Assembly: GCA_002007465.1 (NCBI GenBank)
Contig: LNAC01000781.1
Span: 449,383 to 513,382 of the forward strand
DNA length: 64,000 nt
From: Ailurus styani
Taxonomy: Eukaryota > Chordata > Mammalia > Carnivora > Ailuridae
Direction of reading: 5' to 3'
Positions within the stretch are counted from its first letter, which is position 1. Each line of letters begins with the position of its first letter. The notes beneath the pieces were generated by a model. That model was not told where the DNA came from. It did not search any database and saw nothing but the letters and a program-made list of their open reading frames with translations. A program made the position numbers and the translations under genes. Of the stretch, positions 22,961 to 34,894 are shown one piece after another.

Positions 22961-24266
22961 GGAAGTCCTTACTATTACACAGGCCAACAGGGTGTAGAAA
23001 TATGGATAGACTTCAGCTGGATCAAGATTTTCCTGGGCTAATGTGATGTGTTAACAATTGTTAGGGGAAAATCATTTGCTAAACTATCGAGAAAATGTAG
23101 CCTCTCCAGTAAAAGGGAACTTTGTCTAGTTTCCAGCAGTAAAATAGTCTACCAGTTGTACATTTTTTTGTTTGTTTTACTGTTTCTGAACTTTGATTGC
23201 TGTAAGAACTAGAAATATCTTTCATCTCCAGCTGGCAATAAGGTTCTACCTTATTTTCCAAGTTGGATTGCTATAATCTTCCTTAATGAGTCTACCATAG
23301 CTCACTCTCCAGAGCCTCCAACTGGATCAGAAAATAATTCTTAGCCAAAGGAGCAGCAGAACACCATGGTCTCTCTATCTTGATGCAATGCTTTTCTCAA
23401 TAGTTACTACTTAATTTCTGTTCCAAGTAAGAGGTGTTTTGAAAGATTAAATAAATGATGAGCCTTGAAAACCCATGAGCCTTGTTTTCTTCTCTCTACT
23501 CTGTCATAATAAAAGCACTAATTCCATTCCCAGAGGGGGGAAGAAAGAGTGTAAGTTCCCACACTTTGGCCTGGTACAATCAGAAAACAACAATTATATT
23601 TTTACAGATGACATCATATGATGTCTTCTCAGACTACAGCTATATTTGCTGGTCTAAAATATTAAAAAATATTAGAAATCTAATAAATGAATTTTTGGAT
23701 GAGAAAGTTGTAAATGATTAGCTGGATTGTAAGTTCTGAAATTTTATAACATCTGCTTCTCTTATAACAATAACATATGAATGAAAAGTTTCTTCTATGT
23801 TTTCAGGAATGTTGTTAATCTTGCATTCCATACAAGTAGGTCTGGTATTAATAACATTCCAAAATAGGCTAAAAATGTCATCTGAATAAACATCTCATGA
23901 AAAGCTAGTTAAAACAGATAACTATAACCTCATTTTAAGGAAAACCTATGAAGGTGTTTGGCTTTGCTTGTATTTACTATAGTTGAGTATTTTCCATGTA
24001 GTTAATGACAATAGAAGAACTGAATTCACACATTCATTATGTATTGTTGTATTTTTTTTTCACCTTATTTGGGCACTCATCGTAAAAGGCTGTTGCCAAA
24101 TTCTGCTATTTCAGCACCTACGGCAGCTAAATGGGTAGAGATAGAGGGGGTCAGATACTTGATAAAAGCTGTCCATTTATATGGACATGGAGTAGTACAA
24201 TTTGTGGCTTCTGATATTTTTAGGGCTTTCTAGGCATTTTCTTCCATATAAACACTGATATTATGT
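22961..24266. other. Unassigned sequence
   Basis: No gene or repeat family recognised. Open frames of 60-79 codons here show no domain or conserved start context. Confidence 0.45.
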
Positions 24267-24281
24267 AGAAACTATGGATGT

Positions 24282-24492
24282 GGGGCGCCTTGGTGTCTCA
24301 GTCGGTTAAGTGTCTGCCTTCGGCTCAGGTCACGATCTCAGGGTCTAGAGATCAAGCCCCACGTTGGGGGGCGGGGCGGTCCCTGCTCAGTGGGAAGCCT
24401 GCTTCTCCCTTTTTTCCGGACCTGTGCTCTCTCTTGCTCTCTCTCACTCTCTCTCTCTCTTTCAAGTAAATAAATAAAATCTTTTTAAAAAA
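24282..24492 (+). mobile_element. Can-SINE with exact 15-bp target duplication
   Basis: Sense SINE: GGGGCGCCTTGGTGTCTCAG, GTCTGCCTTCGGCTCAGGTC, a G-rich insertion (GGGGGGCGGGGCGG, about 24,366-24,379), CT-rich body and AAGTAAATAAATAAAATC. AGAAACTATGGATGT is repeated exactly at 24,267-24,281 and 24,493-24,507. Confidence 0.96.
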
Positions 24493-24507
24493 AGAAACTA
24501 TGGATGT

Positions 24508-25416
24508 TTGTTGTGTTTTGAAACCATAAAAAAGCAACTTATAAAGAAGGTGATTTTACATTTTTTTTATGCATAGATCAAATGTAGAAGACAAAATTGT
24601 TCCAAAGCTCACTTCAACAATGTTACAATATTATAGACTCCTGGAATCTGCTTCCAAGCCTGGCAAAGCTCTGGTCATTTACTAAAAAACAAAACTAAAC
24701 TAAAAACAACAATAAAAAATTTCAAATCAGCCTGAGCTTCATAGGAAATTCACAGTGCTAATGTGACACTTAAAGTGGTTCATGAATGGTCAGTTGGAAA
24801 GAAAACTTGTACTGGACACATCACAGTTTTATTTCACACCCTTCACAGCTTTTAAAGTTTCAAACTTACTTATAGAGATATGAGTAGACACATCTTGAGT
24901 ATTTTAAACAAACTCCAATTTTTTTTATGAGGGTTGAAAATTTCCCTATACGTATAACTAAAAAAAGTTCATGTTGGTTCTATTATGTGTCAGTTCAATT
25001 TAATCAGCTCATTTTCTTCAGATTCGTCATCACCAATGAAATAGTAGCCAATCGAATATATAAGATTACCGCCAAGTGACATTTGCAACATTATATAATT
25101 ACTAATCAATAGAATAAAATATTAGGTCTCATTCTCATACCCACTGGGGAGAAGGAGGGCAAGAGAAGAATTAAAGGATGAGAGTCAGAAAAAAGAAGAA
25201 ACAAGAGTATGCCAGATTTCCAAAATCTTCACAGGCAAATGTCACATTACCCCATGCGTTAAAAGGAGGACTGGTAATGATTTGCCAGGGCCCCTGTATA
25301 TGGTAAAGCAGTAAACCAGGGGCAAAATTGAGATTCAGGAGGGATATCATAATTTTTACTTCATGTGCAATATTTTAGTAATTCTTAACCTCATAAGTCT
25401 TGGTGGAAATCAAAGA
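24508..25416. other. Unassigned sequence
   Basis: No gene or repeat family recognised; mostly AT-rich. Confidence 0.45.
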
Positions 25417-25428
25417 CCACATCTCTTT

Positions 25429-25648
25429 TTTTTTTTTTAAAGATTTTATTTATTTATATGACACAGAGAGAGAGAGAGATCAGATCACAAGTAGGCAGAG
25501 AGGCAGGCAGAGAGAGAGGAGGAAGCAGGCTTCCCGCTGAGCACAGAGCCTGATGCGGGCCTCGATCCCAGGACCCAGAGGCCATGACCCAGAGGCCATG
25601 ACCTGAGCTGAAGGCAGAGGTTTTAACCCACTGAGCCACCTAGGCGCT
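25429..25648 (-). mobile_element. Can-SINE with a 14-bp internal duplication
   Basis: Antisense young-form SINE ending GAGCCACCTAGGCGCTCC. Target repeat CCACATCTCTTT / CCACCTCTCTTT (one mismatch). ACCCAGAGGCCATG is repeated in tandem at 25,573-25,600, unlike the other copies in the window. Confidence 0.94.
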
Positions 25649-25660
25649 CCACCTCTCTTT

Positions 25661-26389
25661 AGAGAAGTGGAACATCCTGGCTTTCCTAGCTAGGGAACAG
25701 CCATGTGACCTACCTTCATAAGCTGCTTAATAGGCTTAAATTTGGACTGTGCATCTCCCTTTTTTAATCTTTCTCTCCCTTTCTCTCTGTCTTTCTGGTG
25801 GCTGTGGTAGCAGTTTCTACAAGGCCAAGTTCCCTGTGCAGAAGGTTTTGTGATTTATTTTTCAGTTGGGAGTTCACATTCCTTGGATCTTTGTGGGAAT
25901 AGTTTGAGGCCGGGGTAAAGGATGTGTTCTTCTGAGAGGTTACAACACAGACTGTTTTCACAGGCACAATCTTGGTCATAATACTCTGGGAACTGCAGAG
26001 AAATCAGTTTGACTAGTCTGTTAAATAGTGATTTAAATAGGCTTGTATTTAAAGAGCCATTAGCATGTCTTTTTGGCACGTGTGGTGCTGATCAGTGATC
26101 CTTATTAAAGGCCTAGGATTAGGCTTGTTTAAAAGTATTTAGAGGTGGAAATGAAAAATATTAGGCAAGGGGGAACTATAGTTGCCAATATGCACATTCT
26201 GATTTTTAATGACATTTGATGACTAGCTGAAGCCTTTTTTATATTTTTTACAGTTAAAAACAGGAGTTTTGTTTTTCCTTCAATGTGACTTTTCAAATTG
26301 AAACAAATGTAAACTCTAATTGAAGATATTTGCACATGGATTGCACATCAGAAGTCACAAATTTGTGTTTCATCCTATTTTAAGAAATA
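25661..26389. other. Unassigned sequence
   Basis: No gene or repeat family recognised. Overlapping minus-strand frames of 68-74 codons at 25,764-26,335 lack domain content. Confidence 0.45.
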
Positions 26390-26880
26390 CATTTTTGGCA
26401 CTTATCTTCTGGTGAATGTATGTAAGAATTTATTTTGGATATTTGCTCATGATTGGAATTGCTGAGTCATCTGGTGTCTTAATGGAAAGTTTCCACAAAT
26501 GGTTGCACCAATTCACACTCCAACACCGTAGGATATTCTAGTCACACCACATTTTTATCAACATTTAAACTTGTCAGACTATATCATTTTAGCCATTCTG
26601 ATGTGTAGTAGTGTCTCACTGTAATTGTAATATTCATTTCTCTGATGATTTATGAGGCTGAGCACCCTTGATATGTTTATTGATCTTCTTAATAATTTCA
26701 TTTGTAAAGTACTCAATTCTTTTACCTATTTTTCATTGGGCTATCAGTATTTTTACTGATTTTGGGGAAACTCTTTATATATTCTGGAGACTTGTCCTTT
26801 ACTGATTACATGTACTATGTAAAATTTCCACTATTTTGTGGCTTGAATTTGATTAACAAATTCTTAAAATTTTATTTTAG

Positions 26881-26913
<33 letters not shown>

Positions 26914-28720
26914 AAATATTTTATTTATTTATTTGACACAGAGAGAGAGATTACAAGTAGGCAGAGAGGCAGGCAGAGAGAGAGGAGGAAGCAGGCTCCC
27001 TGCTGAGGAGAGAGCCAGATGCGGGCCTCGATCCCACGACGCTGAGATCATGACCTGAGCCGAAAGCAGAGGCTTTAACCCACTGAGCCACCCAGGCGCC
27101 CATTAGTAAATTATTTAATGTATCTTTTAAGCTTAGAGGTTTTTGTGTTCATATTTAAGAAATTTTTATCTACCCCTGAAATCTTGAAGGTATTATCTCA
27201 CAATCTACCAACTGATTTTAGTGTAGGCTGTATGGGAGAGGTAAGGATTAATTATATTCCATATATACATCCAGTTGACCTAGAATCATTTTTTTGATAA
27301 AACCAACATGTCTACCCTGTTTTTCAGTGCTATCTTTACCTTAAATCAAATATTGTTTAATGTCCTTTCTGTTTTGTTCTTTTACTGTATTTGTACCAAA
27401 TACCATCATGCCCTGATTTCTGGAGTGTTCTGATAAATTTTATATGTATAACTGTAAGTCTTCAAATTTTGTTCTATAATATTGTCTTTGCATTTGTATA
27501 GATGTTTTAAAGCCACCTTCTCATTTTTTGACAAAACAACCTGTAAGAATTTTGATAGGGATTATAGTAAATCTGTAGATCAATTTTGGTAGAATTCACA
27601 TCTTCATAATACTGAATCTTACAATCATTAGCATGGTAAATTTTGACATATGTGTGTCTTTTAAGTTTATCTCAATAGTGGCTATATAGTTTTCCATATG
27701 AAAATCTCTCACCTTTTGTTAGAATTACTTCTGTGTATTTATTGTGTTATGAAACTATTATAAATTAAACATATTTTTAATTTTTTGCTTTCTCAGTAGT
27801 TGCTCTCAATGTATAGATATACAATTGATCTTTTGTATAGAGTTTTGTAGTCCAGTAATTTTCTTAGGTTCAGACACTAATTCTAATAGTTTATCTAATA
27901 TTCTAATAATTTATGGGTCTAAATCCATAGATTTAAAATTTTTTTTCTATAAATACAATCAGGTCATCAGCTAAAACAAAAAATCAAAGCTTAATTTTTT
28001 TCCTATTTCTATAGTTTTTCTATTCTTTTTTCTTGCCTAACTGCACGAATTAGGACTGTCAAGACAAAGTTGAATAAAAGTGGTAGTAACCAGTATCTCT
28101 ATCTAGCTTCTGATTTCAGAGATATGGAATCAATATTTAAACATTAAATATGATATTTATGTAACAGTTTTGTAAAAGTGTAAAAAATGTTATTTAAAAA
28201 TTTATGTAGCCCTTTTATATAATAAAGAGCATTTCCTTCTAATTCCTAGATTGCTAAGAATTTATGAAAAAGTATTGAATTACATTAAATGATTTTTCTG
28301 CTCCTAAAATAATCACATTTTTGTTTATTAATGTGGTAAACTTATTGATTTTTAGAATAAACATTTTTGTAATTTATTATCCTTTTATATGGTATTGGAC
28401 TGAGTTTGCTATTTTGCTTGGGATTTTAATATCTAAGTTTATGAGAGAGATAAATGATCTATCTTTGTAATAGTTCAAGTTTTGATACCAAAGTAATGCT
28501 GACTTAGAAGAATAGTTGGGAAGGGTTTCTTTTTCTTCTTCTTATTTCCTAGGAGTTATATATATACAGTATGTATAAAATTTGACTAAATATACTAAAA
28601 ATTATTTGAATGTTATTGAAATATTCAGTATTCCTATTAATTTTGTACCTACTTCACTTATCAGTTACAAAAAGATGCTTTAAAATTTCTAAACTTAATT
28701 GTAGATTTTTTTCTTTTTTT
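26390..28720 (-). mobile_element. Ancient L1 ORF2 remnant, antisense
   Basis: From left to right: antisense ORF2 C-terminus (GAATTGCTGAGTCATCTGG, CCATTCTGATGTGTAGTAG), then RT-region text (GATAGGGATTATAGTAAATC, GCCTAACTGCACGAATTAGG, AATGATTTTTCTGCTCC, GGTATTGGACTGAGTTTGC, GATACCAAAGTAATGCTGAC). Saturated with stops. A young SINE interrupts it at 26,892-27,102. Confidence 0.7.
26892..27102 (-). mobile_element. Young Can-SINE inside the antisense L1
   Basis: Antisense SINE with an expanded TTTA tail, GACACAGAGAGAGAGATTAC, GAAGCAGGCTCCCTGCTGAG and GAGCCACCCAGGCGCCCA. TTAGTAAATTATTTA is repeated exactly at 26,877-26,891 and 27,103-27,117. Confidence 0.96.
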
Positions 28721-29060
28721 TACATAATTGAAGTTATAATTAGATGTATACATATTTATACTGTTATTATAGTAAATAGATTTTCTTATCATTATGAATT
28801 GTCCTACATTTCTAATAACCATATTGAGTTCTTTATATAACTATAACAACTTTCATTTGGTCAGTGTGCATGGATATCTTTTTTTTACCCTTTTATTTTC
28901 AATATTTTAAAGTTAGTATCTGTCTTTTGAGTCCAGTTTAGGGAATATTAGGCACCCAAGGAATACTCTTACCTCTTTTTTTTTCCAAGATGAGTTTGCT
29001 ACTTTTAAATAAAATGTCTCACCAAAAATAATTTTGACTAATTACAATACTAAAATTTTC
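28721..29060. other. Unassigned AT-rich sequence
   Basis: May contain more decayed L1, but no landmark is recognisable. Confidence 0.4.
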
Positions 29061-29078
29061 AATAAAGAATGATAGCCC

Positions 29079-29169
29079 AATCTGTTTAAGTGAAAAATCG
29101 CTAAATCCTACACCTGAAAGTAATACTGGTTAACTAACTGGAACTTAAATAAAAACTTGGGAGAAAGAG
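29079..29169 (+). mobile_element. Very short 5'-truncated L1 tail with target duplication
   Basis: ACACCTGAAAGTAATACTGG, TTAACTAACTGGAACTTAAA and TAAAAACTT match an L1 3' terminus. It is flanked by AATAAAGAATGATAGCC at 29,061-29,077 and AATAAAAGAATGATAGCC at 29,170-29,187, so it is a discrete insertion of only about 90 bp. Confidence 0.75.
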
Positions 29170-29187
29170 AATAAAAGAATGATAGCC

Positions 29188-29808
29188 TGAATAGAAGGTA
29201 ACCACACCTCTACAGGTAATAATGACAAGGACACATGGGATACATAGAAGAGAATCTAAAGAAAAATCCAAGCAATATAAGAAGAAAGGAATTTCATTCC
29301 ACTATATGGCAAAGAATTTTGAGCACTTTCTTGGAGGGGAAGATGGAAGATGGGAAATCAATACCAGAACCATACTAGAATAATCATAATTATACAACTG
29401 TTTTCTGCATAGGAAGTTACATATAAATTCTGTACCACAGTTGGTGTAGTCATTCACAAATGTTAATGAACCAAACCATATTGATAGGGGTAGGAAAGAA
29501 AAGAATTAACATATATTTGGGAAACATTTTGAAGGGATAGCGTAAGTGGAAGACAAAAAAGAACTACATAAATGCAGAAGTAGTGATGTGATATGCACTA
29601 GCATTTATAGAATATAAAATGTACCATATTTGTCACAGATGGAAAAAGTACAGCTTAATTTGAAGCATGAGAAACAAATTATAACTGTGGCCAAGGGAAG
29701 AAATTATTAAGGAACAGTCAATCAGAAATTAACTGATATAACCAAAACAGAAGGTATCTACTGGATTTTACAAAGGTCATTGATAATATTGGCAGGAGTT
29801 GTTTCAGT
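29188..29808. other. Unassigned sequence
   Basis: No gene or repeat recognised; purine-rich on the plus strand. Confidence 0.45.
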
Positions 29809-29820
29809 AGAGGAATGGAG

Positions 29821-29951
29821 GAGGGGGCAGTTGATTCGCTCAGTTGGTAGAGCATGCAACTCTTAATCATGAAGTTGTGAGTTCAAGCCCCATGTTGTGC
29901 AAGGTGCCTACTTTAAAACACAAAAACAAAAACAAACAAACAAACAAACCC
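29821..29951 (+). mobile_element. tRNA-Lys-like SINE (short, tRNA-rich form)
   Basis: The head reads like tRNA-Lys: TTCGCTCAGTTGGTAGAGCA (A box region), CAACTCTTAATCATGAAG (anticodon-arm-like, CTCTTAATC) and GTGAGTTCAAGCCCCATG (B box region), then GCCTACTTTAAAA and an (AAAC)n tail. AGAGGAATGGAG is duplicated at 29,809-29,820 and 29,952-29,963. The tail and target duplication show a retroposon, not a tRNA gene. Confidence 0.9.
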
Positions 29952-30113
29952 AGAGGAATGGAGAAGTGCACCTATAGCTGAGGAAAAGTAAGAGATACTG
30001 TGAGGAAATAATGAGGTAAATCAAAAGGCTCAAAAAGGTTGACTATGAAATGAAAGAGAAAAGTGGTATAGAAACTGGAGGATGACAGAGTCAAGGGAAA
30101 ACTGTTTTCTTTT

Positions 30114-30320
30114 CTTTTTTTTTTTTTTAAAGATTTTATTTATTTATTTCACAGCGGGAGAGAGACCACAAGGAGGCAGAGAGGCAGGCAGAGAGGGGGG
30201 GGGGGGGAAGCAGGCTCCCTGCCAAGCAGAGAGCCCGATGCGGGCCTCGATCCCAGGACCCTGAGATCATGACCTGAGCCGAAAGCAGAGGCATTAACCC
30301 ACTGAGCCACCCAGGCGCCC
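30114..30320 (-). mobile_element. Young Can-SINE (CACAG form) with a G13 tract
   Basis: Antisense SINE with TTTCACAGCGGGAGAGAG near the tail, GACCACAAGGAGGCAGAGAG, 13 consecutive G at 30,195-30,207 and GAGCCACCCAGGCGCCC at the head. AAAACTGTTTTCTTTT is repeated exactly at 30,098-30,113 and 30,321-30,336. Confidence 0.96.
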
Positions 30321-30389
30321 AAAACTGTTTTCTTTTTAATTAGGGGAGCTCAATTTCACTCAGATATTCTTGTGTATCCTGTAGTACTG

Positions 30390-30505
30390 TAAGCAGTGTG
30401 GCCCACAGATCATAAGAAGCATCTGGGAGTTTCTTAGAAATGTAGAATCTCCAGTCTCACCTCAGAACAACTAAATTGGAATCAGTTTAAGAAGTACTAA
30501 GACCG
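30390..30505 (-). mobile_element. MER5-type hAT-Charlie element, antisense
   Basis: GTGTGGCCCACAGATC, GCATCTGGGAGTTTCTTAG, AAATGTAGAATCTCCAGTC and CTAAATTGGAATCAGTTTAA follow the MER5A antisense order. It is non-autonomous and carries no transposase. Confidence 0.7.
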
Positions 30506-32369
30506 AGAATTTCAAAGCTATTGTGAGGGTAGGAATCCTGACTGCAGTAGTTAATAGTATCCATCCAATTTAGACTTTGATGAACCTGAAATGGACCATT
30601 CACTGTTTTCCTTTTTTAATTTTCATTTTTTTCATTGTTTTCTTTTTAAAAATCTCATTCTATAATGAGATATTACTTATAAACCACTAAGTGAACAAAT
30701 TCTAATTGTACAACCCAATAAATATTCACACATACACACTCCATTTCTATCTCTTCCACATTTATTGTAATTAACTTTTCTCTTTTGCTACTCTTGCATC
30801 CTTTATGGCTAGGAGGACATTACATGATCCTGAAGACTGCTACTTTCTTTAGAATTTTAGTTTCAACCTCACTTGTTTCTCTAGTATTGCATGACAAATC
30901 TTGCCTTCATCCTTATTTAGCTTAATTTTCTATTTTCTCAACAGGCATTTCAAACTTTTGTTGCCATCCTCAGAACTTTCCCAGTTCTATTTTTTTTTTA
31001 TCTTATAGATGATATTTTCCCTTTCTTTACTAATAGAGGGAATCCAGTAAGAGTTTTCTTCCCTCCTCCTCACTTCCGTACTTGTTTCTAACATTTAGAA
31101 ACAGTATCCATATCCTTTCTTTACTCCCCACTCTACTTGTGTCCATGGCTGTGCCTCATCCCCTTCTATCTTCTCTGTGATTCGTGATTTGGCTTCATCA
31201 GTTATTCATTTTCTGTAACTTAATAAATGTATATATATATACATATATATGTGTGTGTGTTTTTAAATGCACAAGAATATCTGAGTGAAAAATAATACAG
31301 TTTGTTAAATAAGTACTTTTCCTACACTAGATGATATGACTGATTTTTTTAACTTAAATTTCTTTTAATTAATAATGACACATTATTTTCCTGTAGATAT
31401 TTGGCATATTAGGTATTATGGCAGCAGATCAAAGACAGCATTGATGTTCACACATATGGCATCTGTGTGCTGTTTATAAACTGGTGCATGGAGTATTTTC
31501 CCAGTATTCCTACAAAAAGTGATAAGTTCTGCCTATTCCCCCCGCTCTCCCTTGTCTCCAACCAGGATGTTACATAGAACTAGCCTAAAACCATTGTTCA
31601 AGGAATGCAATTTAGATCACATCATAGATTTATTTCAGCATATGACATCAATTTTATGAACAATTTACTTTTATACTACAGTGTTTTTCCATAAACTTGT
31701 GAAATAATAGAGCAAGTCTCCTTTAATACTTTTTAATGAAGACTTACATAGCTGCTCTGCATCTCTGCCATTTCCCTATACTGAAGCTGAGGCTCAAAGA
31801 CACTGAGGTCCTTTGTATTTTATGTTGTATCTCTTGGATCAATTGGAAAAGTTCTCATTAAACTGGGAGGTGTGCTTTAATTATATGAAGTGTTCTGTGG
31901 ATTTCAAGTTTCAGTGTTTTGGAAATAGGAACTTGCATTTCACTTTGGTTCAGAAAGTACATTTCCTGTTGATTATGAGTTTGTGAACATTCATAGTTCA
32001 CCTGAAATCCTCGCCAACACAGAGGTAGTTGAAACTGGACTAAAATTTCCTGTGCTTCTGGATGGCAATAGTTTTAGTGAAGAATTTGTTACCAAAACAA
32101 ATGGCAATTTCAACAGTACCCAAGTGTTTAGTAAACATTTTAGTATTATAAAAATATAAAGAAACTATAAAATGTAGAATTGTGTCATTTATTCATTAAT
32201 TTATTCCACTCATTTTAAAATATGAAAGGTGGTATACAGGCATTTAGGATTTAGGAAGAGTTTTTGGAACCAATAACTGCAGGGCCTGCTTTTGATCTTG
32301 GTAACAGTGGTTTATGGATTTGGTCATATCAAATAACCTCAATACACACCTACATAATGATGCCTGGCA
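30506..32369. other. Unassigned sequence with one short TA/TG repeat
   Basis: Pyrimidine-rich on the plus strand at 30,760-31,200. No gene or repeat family recognised apart from the microsatellite at 31,229-31,260. Confidence 0.45.
31229..31260. repeat. (TA)n/(TG)n microsatellite
   Basis: TATATATATATACATATATA followed by TGTGTGTGTGT. Confidence 0.92.
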
Positions 32370-32525
32370 TTGTATGTCTAGAATATATATCACATTATTT
32401 TACATATATTATTTAATTGAGTTCTCTCAACAAAATGAGATAGATACATAGATTTTTATCTTATAGTCAAGAAACTAAGCCAAAATACAGCAGCATTAGA
32501 ATTCAAACCTAGGTTTCTCCTAACC
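32370..32525 (-). mobile_element. MIR, antisense
   Basis: CACATTATTTTACATATATT, GAGTTCTCTCAACAAAATGA, AGTCAAGAAACTAAGCC and TTAGAATTCAAACCTAGGTT match antisense MIR. Confidence 0.78.
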
Positions 32526-32674
32526 TAAAACAGATACACATTTCATTTTACCATGTTTCCCATACAATGAATGTTAGATTCTAAACTGAGAGATTTAAAT
32601 TCTGATCTTTAAAAGGGACTTTTAAGAAAAAAGAGGGGACCTTAAAGCATGAGCTACTTAAAATATTTCTCCAC

Positions 32675-32765
32675 TTTTAGAATGAACTGATGGTTGCAAG
32701 GGGGAGCAGGGTTATGGGTAAAATAGGTGAAGGGGAAAGGGAGATACAGGCTTCCAGTTATGAAA
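32675..32765 (+). mobile_element. L1M 3' UTR fragment
   Basis: GAACTGATGGTTGCAAGGGG, TAAAATAGGTGAAGGGGAAA and GGCTTCCAGTTATGAAATGA follow an old L1 3' UTR segment in sense orientation. Confidence 0.55.
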
Positions 32766-33606
32766 TGAATTTAAAAATTATTTTTCTTCAGTTTTGACAT
32801 GTAAAGCTAATGTTCCCCTATTGATTGACATTAGTCACTGCCAGAATATGCTCATTGTTTTCTGCTATGGCATATTCAACCCTTACCAGAATATTTAAAC
32901 CAGCAGGGTTGTTTTTAATCTTCAATCTATGTGATCACTGTAATGTGGTTAGCCAAAAGCATGAGACCTAGTCATTGATGGCTCAATGCTCTGATGACAG
33001 TGCATACTATGCCACAAAACTGCAGCTGGGGCAATAGAACACAAAATTTAATGAATATATACCTGAACTGCCTTCAACCAGACTTAAAAAAAAAAATCCA
33101 GGGAAAGTAGTCATAGAAGGAATATCCCAGAAATTTCTGTTTTGCTTGTCATCAGGTTAGCCATTGAAATTGTGCTCTATAGTTAGAATAGTAAATCTCA
33201 CGATCAGATTTTTCATTCCCTTGGGTTTATAAGGAAAAGTGATTTATTTTTGGAAAAACTATTCATTGTATTTAATACAAATCAGAAAAATAAAGAAAAA
33301 GAAAAATGTGCTTCCCTTTTAGAAGAGCATATCATTTACGGTAAAATACTAAAATAAAGAAAAGAATATTCTAAGGCATTTAATGTTGTGAGATACTTTA
33401 AATGGTCCCATAAAACGGATAGCCAGAAATGATTTGAATAAATTGGCCTAAATTATATGTATGTCAGTGTACTTTTATTCCTCATTTATAGATTTGGTAT
33501 TGTATATTTTATTTTTCTCTCTAAACTACCTTATGCATTTTTTCATTCACATTTAGTTAAGAAATTATTTGCAAATAATTTAAAAGCAAAATTACTAATA
33601 TTTTAT
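32766..33606. other. Unassigned sequence upstream of the large L1
   Basis: No gene or repeat recognised. The last bases are AT-rich and give a low-complexity insertion site for the L1. Confidence 0.45.
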
Positions 33607-34414
33607 TTAATTAAAAATGGAGAGGGAGGAGCAAGATGGTGGAGGAATAGGAGACCTAAATTTCTTTGGGTCCCAGGAATTATAACCATTCTGAACATCC
33701 ATAAACTCAACAGGAGATTGAAGAGAAGAATAGCAGCGATTCTATGAACAGAAAAGTGACCACTTTCTGGAAGGTAGGACATGTGGAGAAGTGAATACAA
33801 AGTGATATAAGGGAAGACAGACTATGGGGGAAGGTGCCGGCTCCCCACAAGCAATAGAGCAGTGGAGCACAAAATCAGAACTTTTAGAAGTCTGTTCCAC
33901 TGAGGGACTTCACTGCAGAGGCTAAGCAGGTGGTGGAGGCCTTGCAGGGACAGTGTGGTCTCAAAACCCTTGGGGTCACAGGAAGACTGTGGGTGCCTGA
34001 GTGTGGCAGACCTCCAAGGTATCAGTGCAGGAAAGCTGGCTATAGAGACAGACCCAAGGAGTGGGCTCTCAGCTCAGTGCTGCCATAAACTGTGATCCTC
34101 AGCAAAGTCGGGCCACTGCTCTTGGAGCAGGGATCCCACACATGTGCAGATTACTTTGGCCCCTGGCCAGGGTGGTGCAATTCCATCTTGGGCAAAGACA
34201 TTTGAGAATAGGTGCCTCCCCTGGAAGATCAACAAGAACACCAGCTAAGATCAACTTCACCAATCAATGAGAACTACAAAACACCAGTGCTAGGGCAATA
34301 CAGCACATAGAATAAATAGCTTTTTTTCCCATGATGCTTTCAAAGTTAAATTTTTTTTAATTTTGTTTTTCTTATTCTATTTTTTAATTTTTCTTTTTCC
34401 TATTTTAACCATTT

Positions 34415-34836
34415 TAACTATTTTATCTTGTCAATATCTTTTTAAAAATCTTTTTTAATTTTCATTGTTATTGTCATATTCTACCCTTTAATTGTATTTA
34501 AACTTATTTGTTGTATACATATAAGTTTTTCTTTCTTTAAAATTTTGGAGTATGGTTTCTTCTAAAATATTGAAATATACCCTAAAGCTAGTGTAAGGCT
34601 TTGTTCTAGTCTCTAGCCTGACACATTCTCTCTCTTTTTTTTAATCAACTTCTATCAATTCCTTTTTTAAAATCTTTATTAATTTTCATCTTTACAGTCA
34701 TATTTCATCCCTCCATCATGTTTACCTCTATTTTTGTATATATATGTTTTTCTTTCTTCAAAAATTTGGGAGGCAGTTTCTTCTAACAGACCAAAATATA
34801 TCCAAAATCAAGTGTGTGGCTCTGTTCTATTCACCA

Positions 34837-34838
<2 letters not shown>
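34415..34838 (+). repeat. Tandem duplication in the L1 5' UTR (period about 222 bp)
   Basis: Unit 1 (about 34,441-34,618) and unit 2 (about 34,665-34,838) share the order AATTTTCAT, TCATATT, ATATAAGTTTTTCTTTC versus ATATATGTTTTTCTTTC, GTTTCTTCTAA and GGCTTTGTTCTAG versus GGCTCTGTTCTAT. The copies are well diverged, so the duplication predates this insertion or belongs to the family. Confidence 0.7.

Positions 34839-34889
<51 letters not shown>
34839..34889. repeat. (AT)n microsatellite
   Basis: About 25 uninterrupted AT units, then CATATTTTTTT. It sits at the end of the second 5' UTR repeat unit. Length is probably polymorphic and difficult to assemble. Confidence 0.97.

Positions 34890-34894
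<5 letters not shown>

Noticed and set aside
29828..29905. A functional tRNA-Lys gene
   Set aside because: The tRNA-like part continues into a SINE tail of AAAC repeats and is flanked by a 12-bp target duplication, so it is a retroposon.
34839..34889. The (AT)n tract as a regulatory or origin element
   Set aside because: A plain dinucleotide expansion inside an L1 5' UTR explains it.
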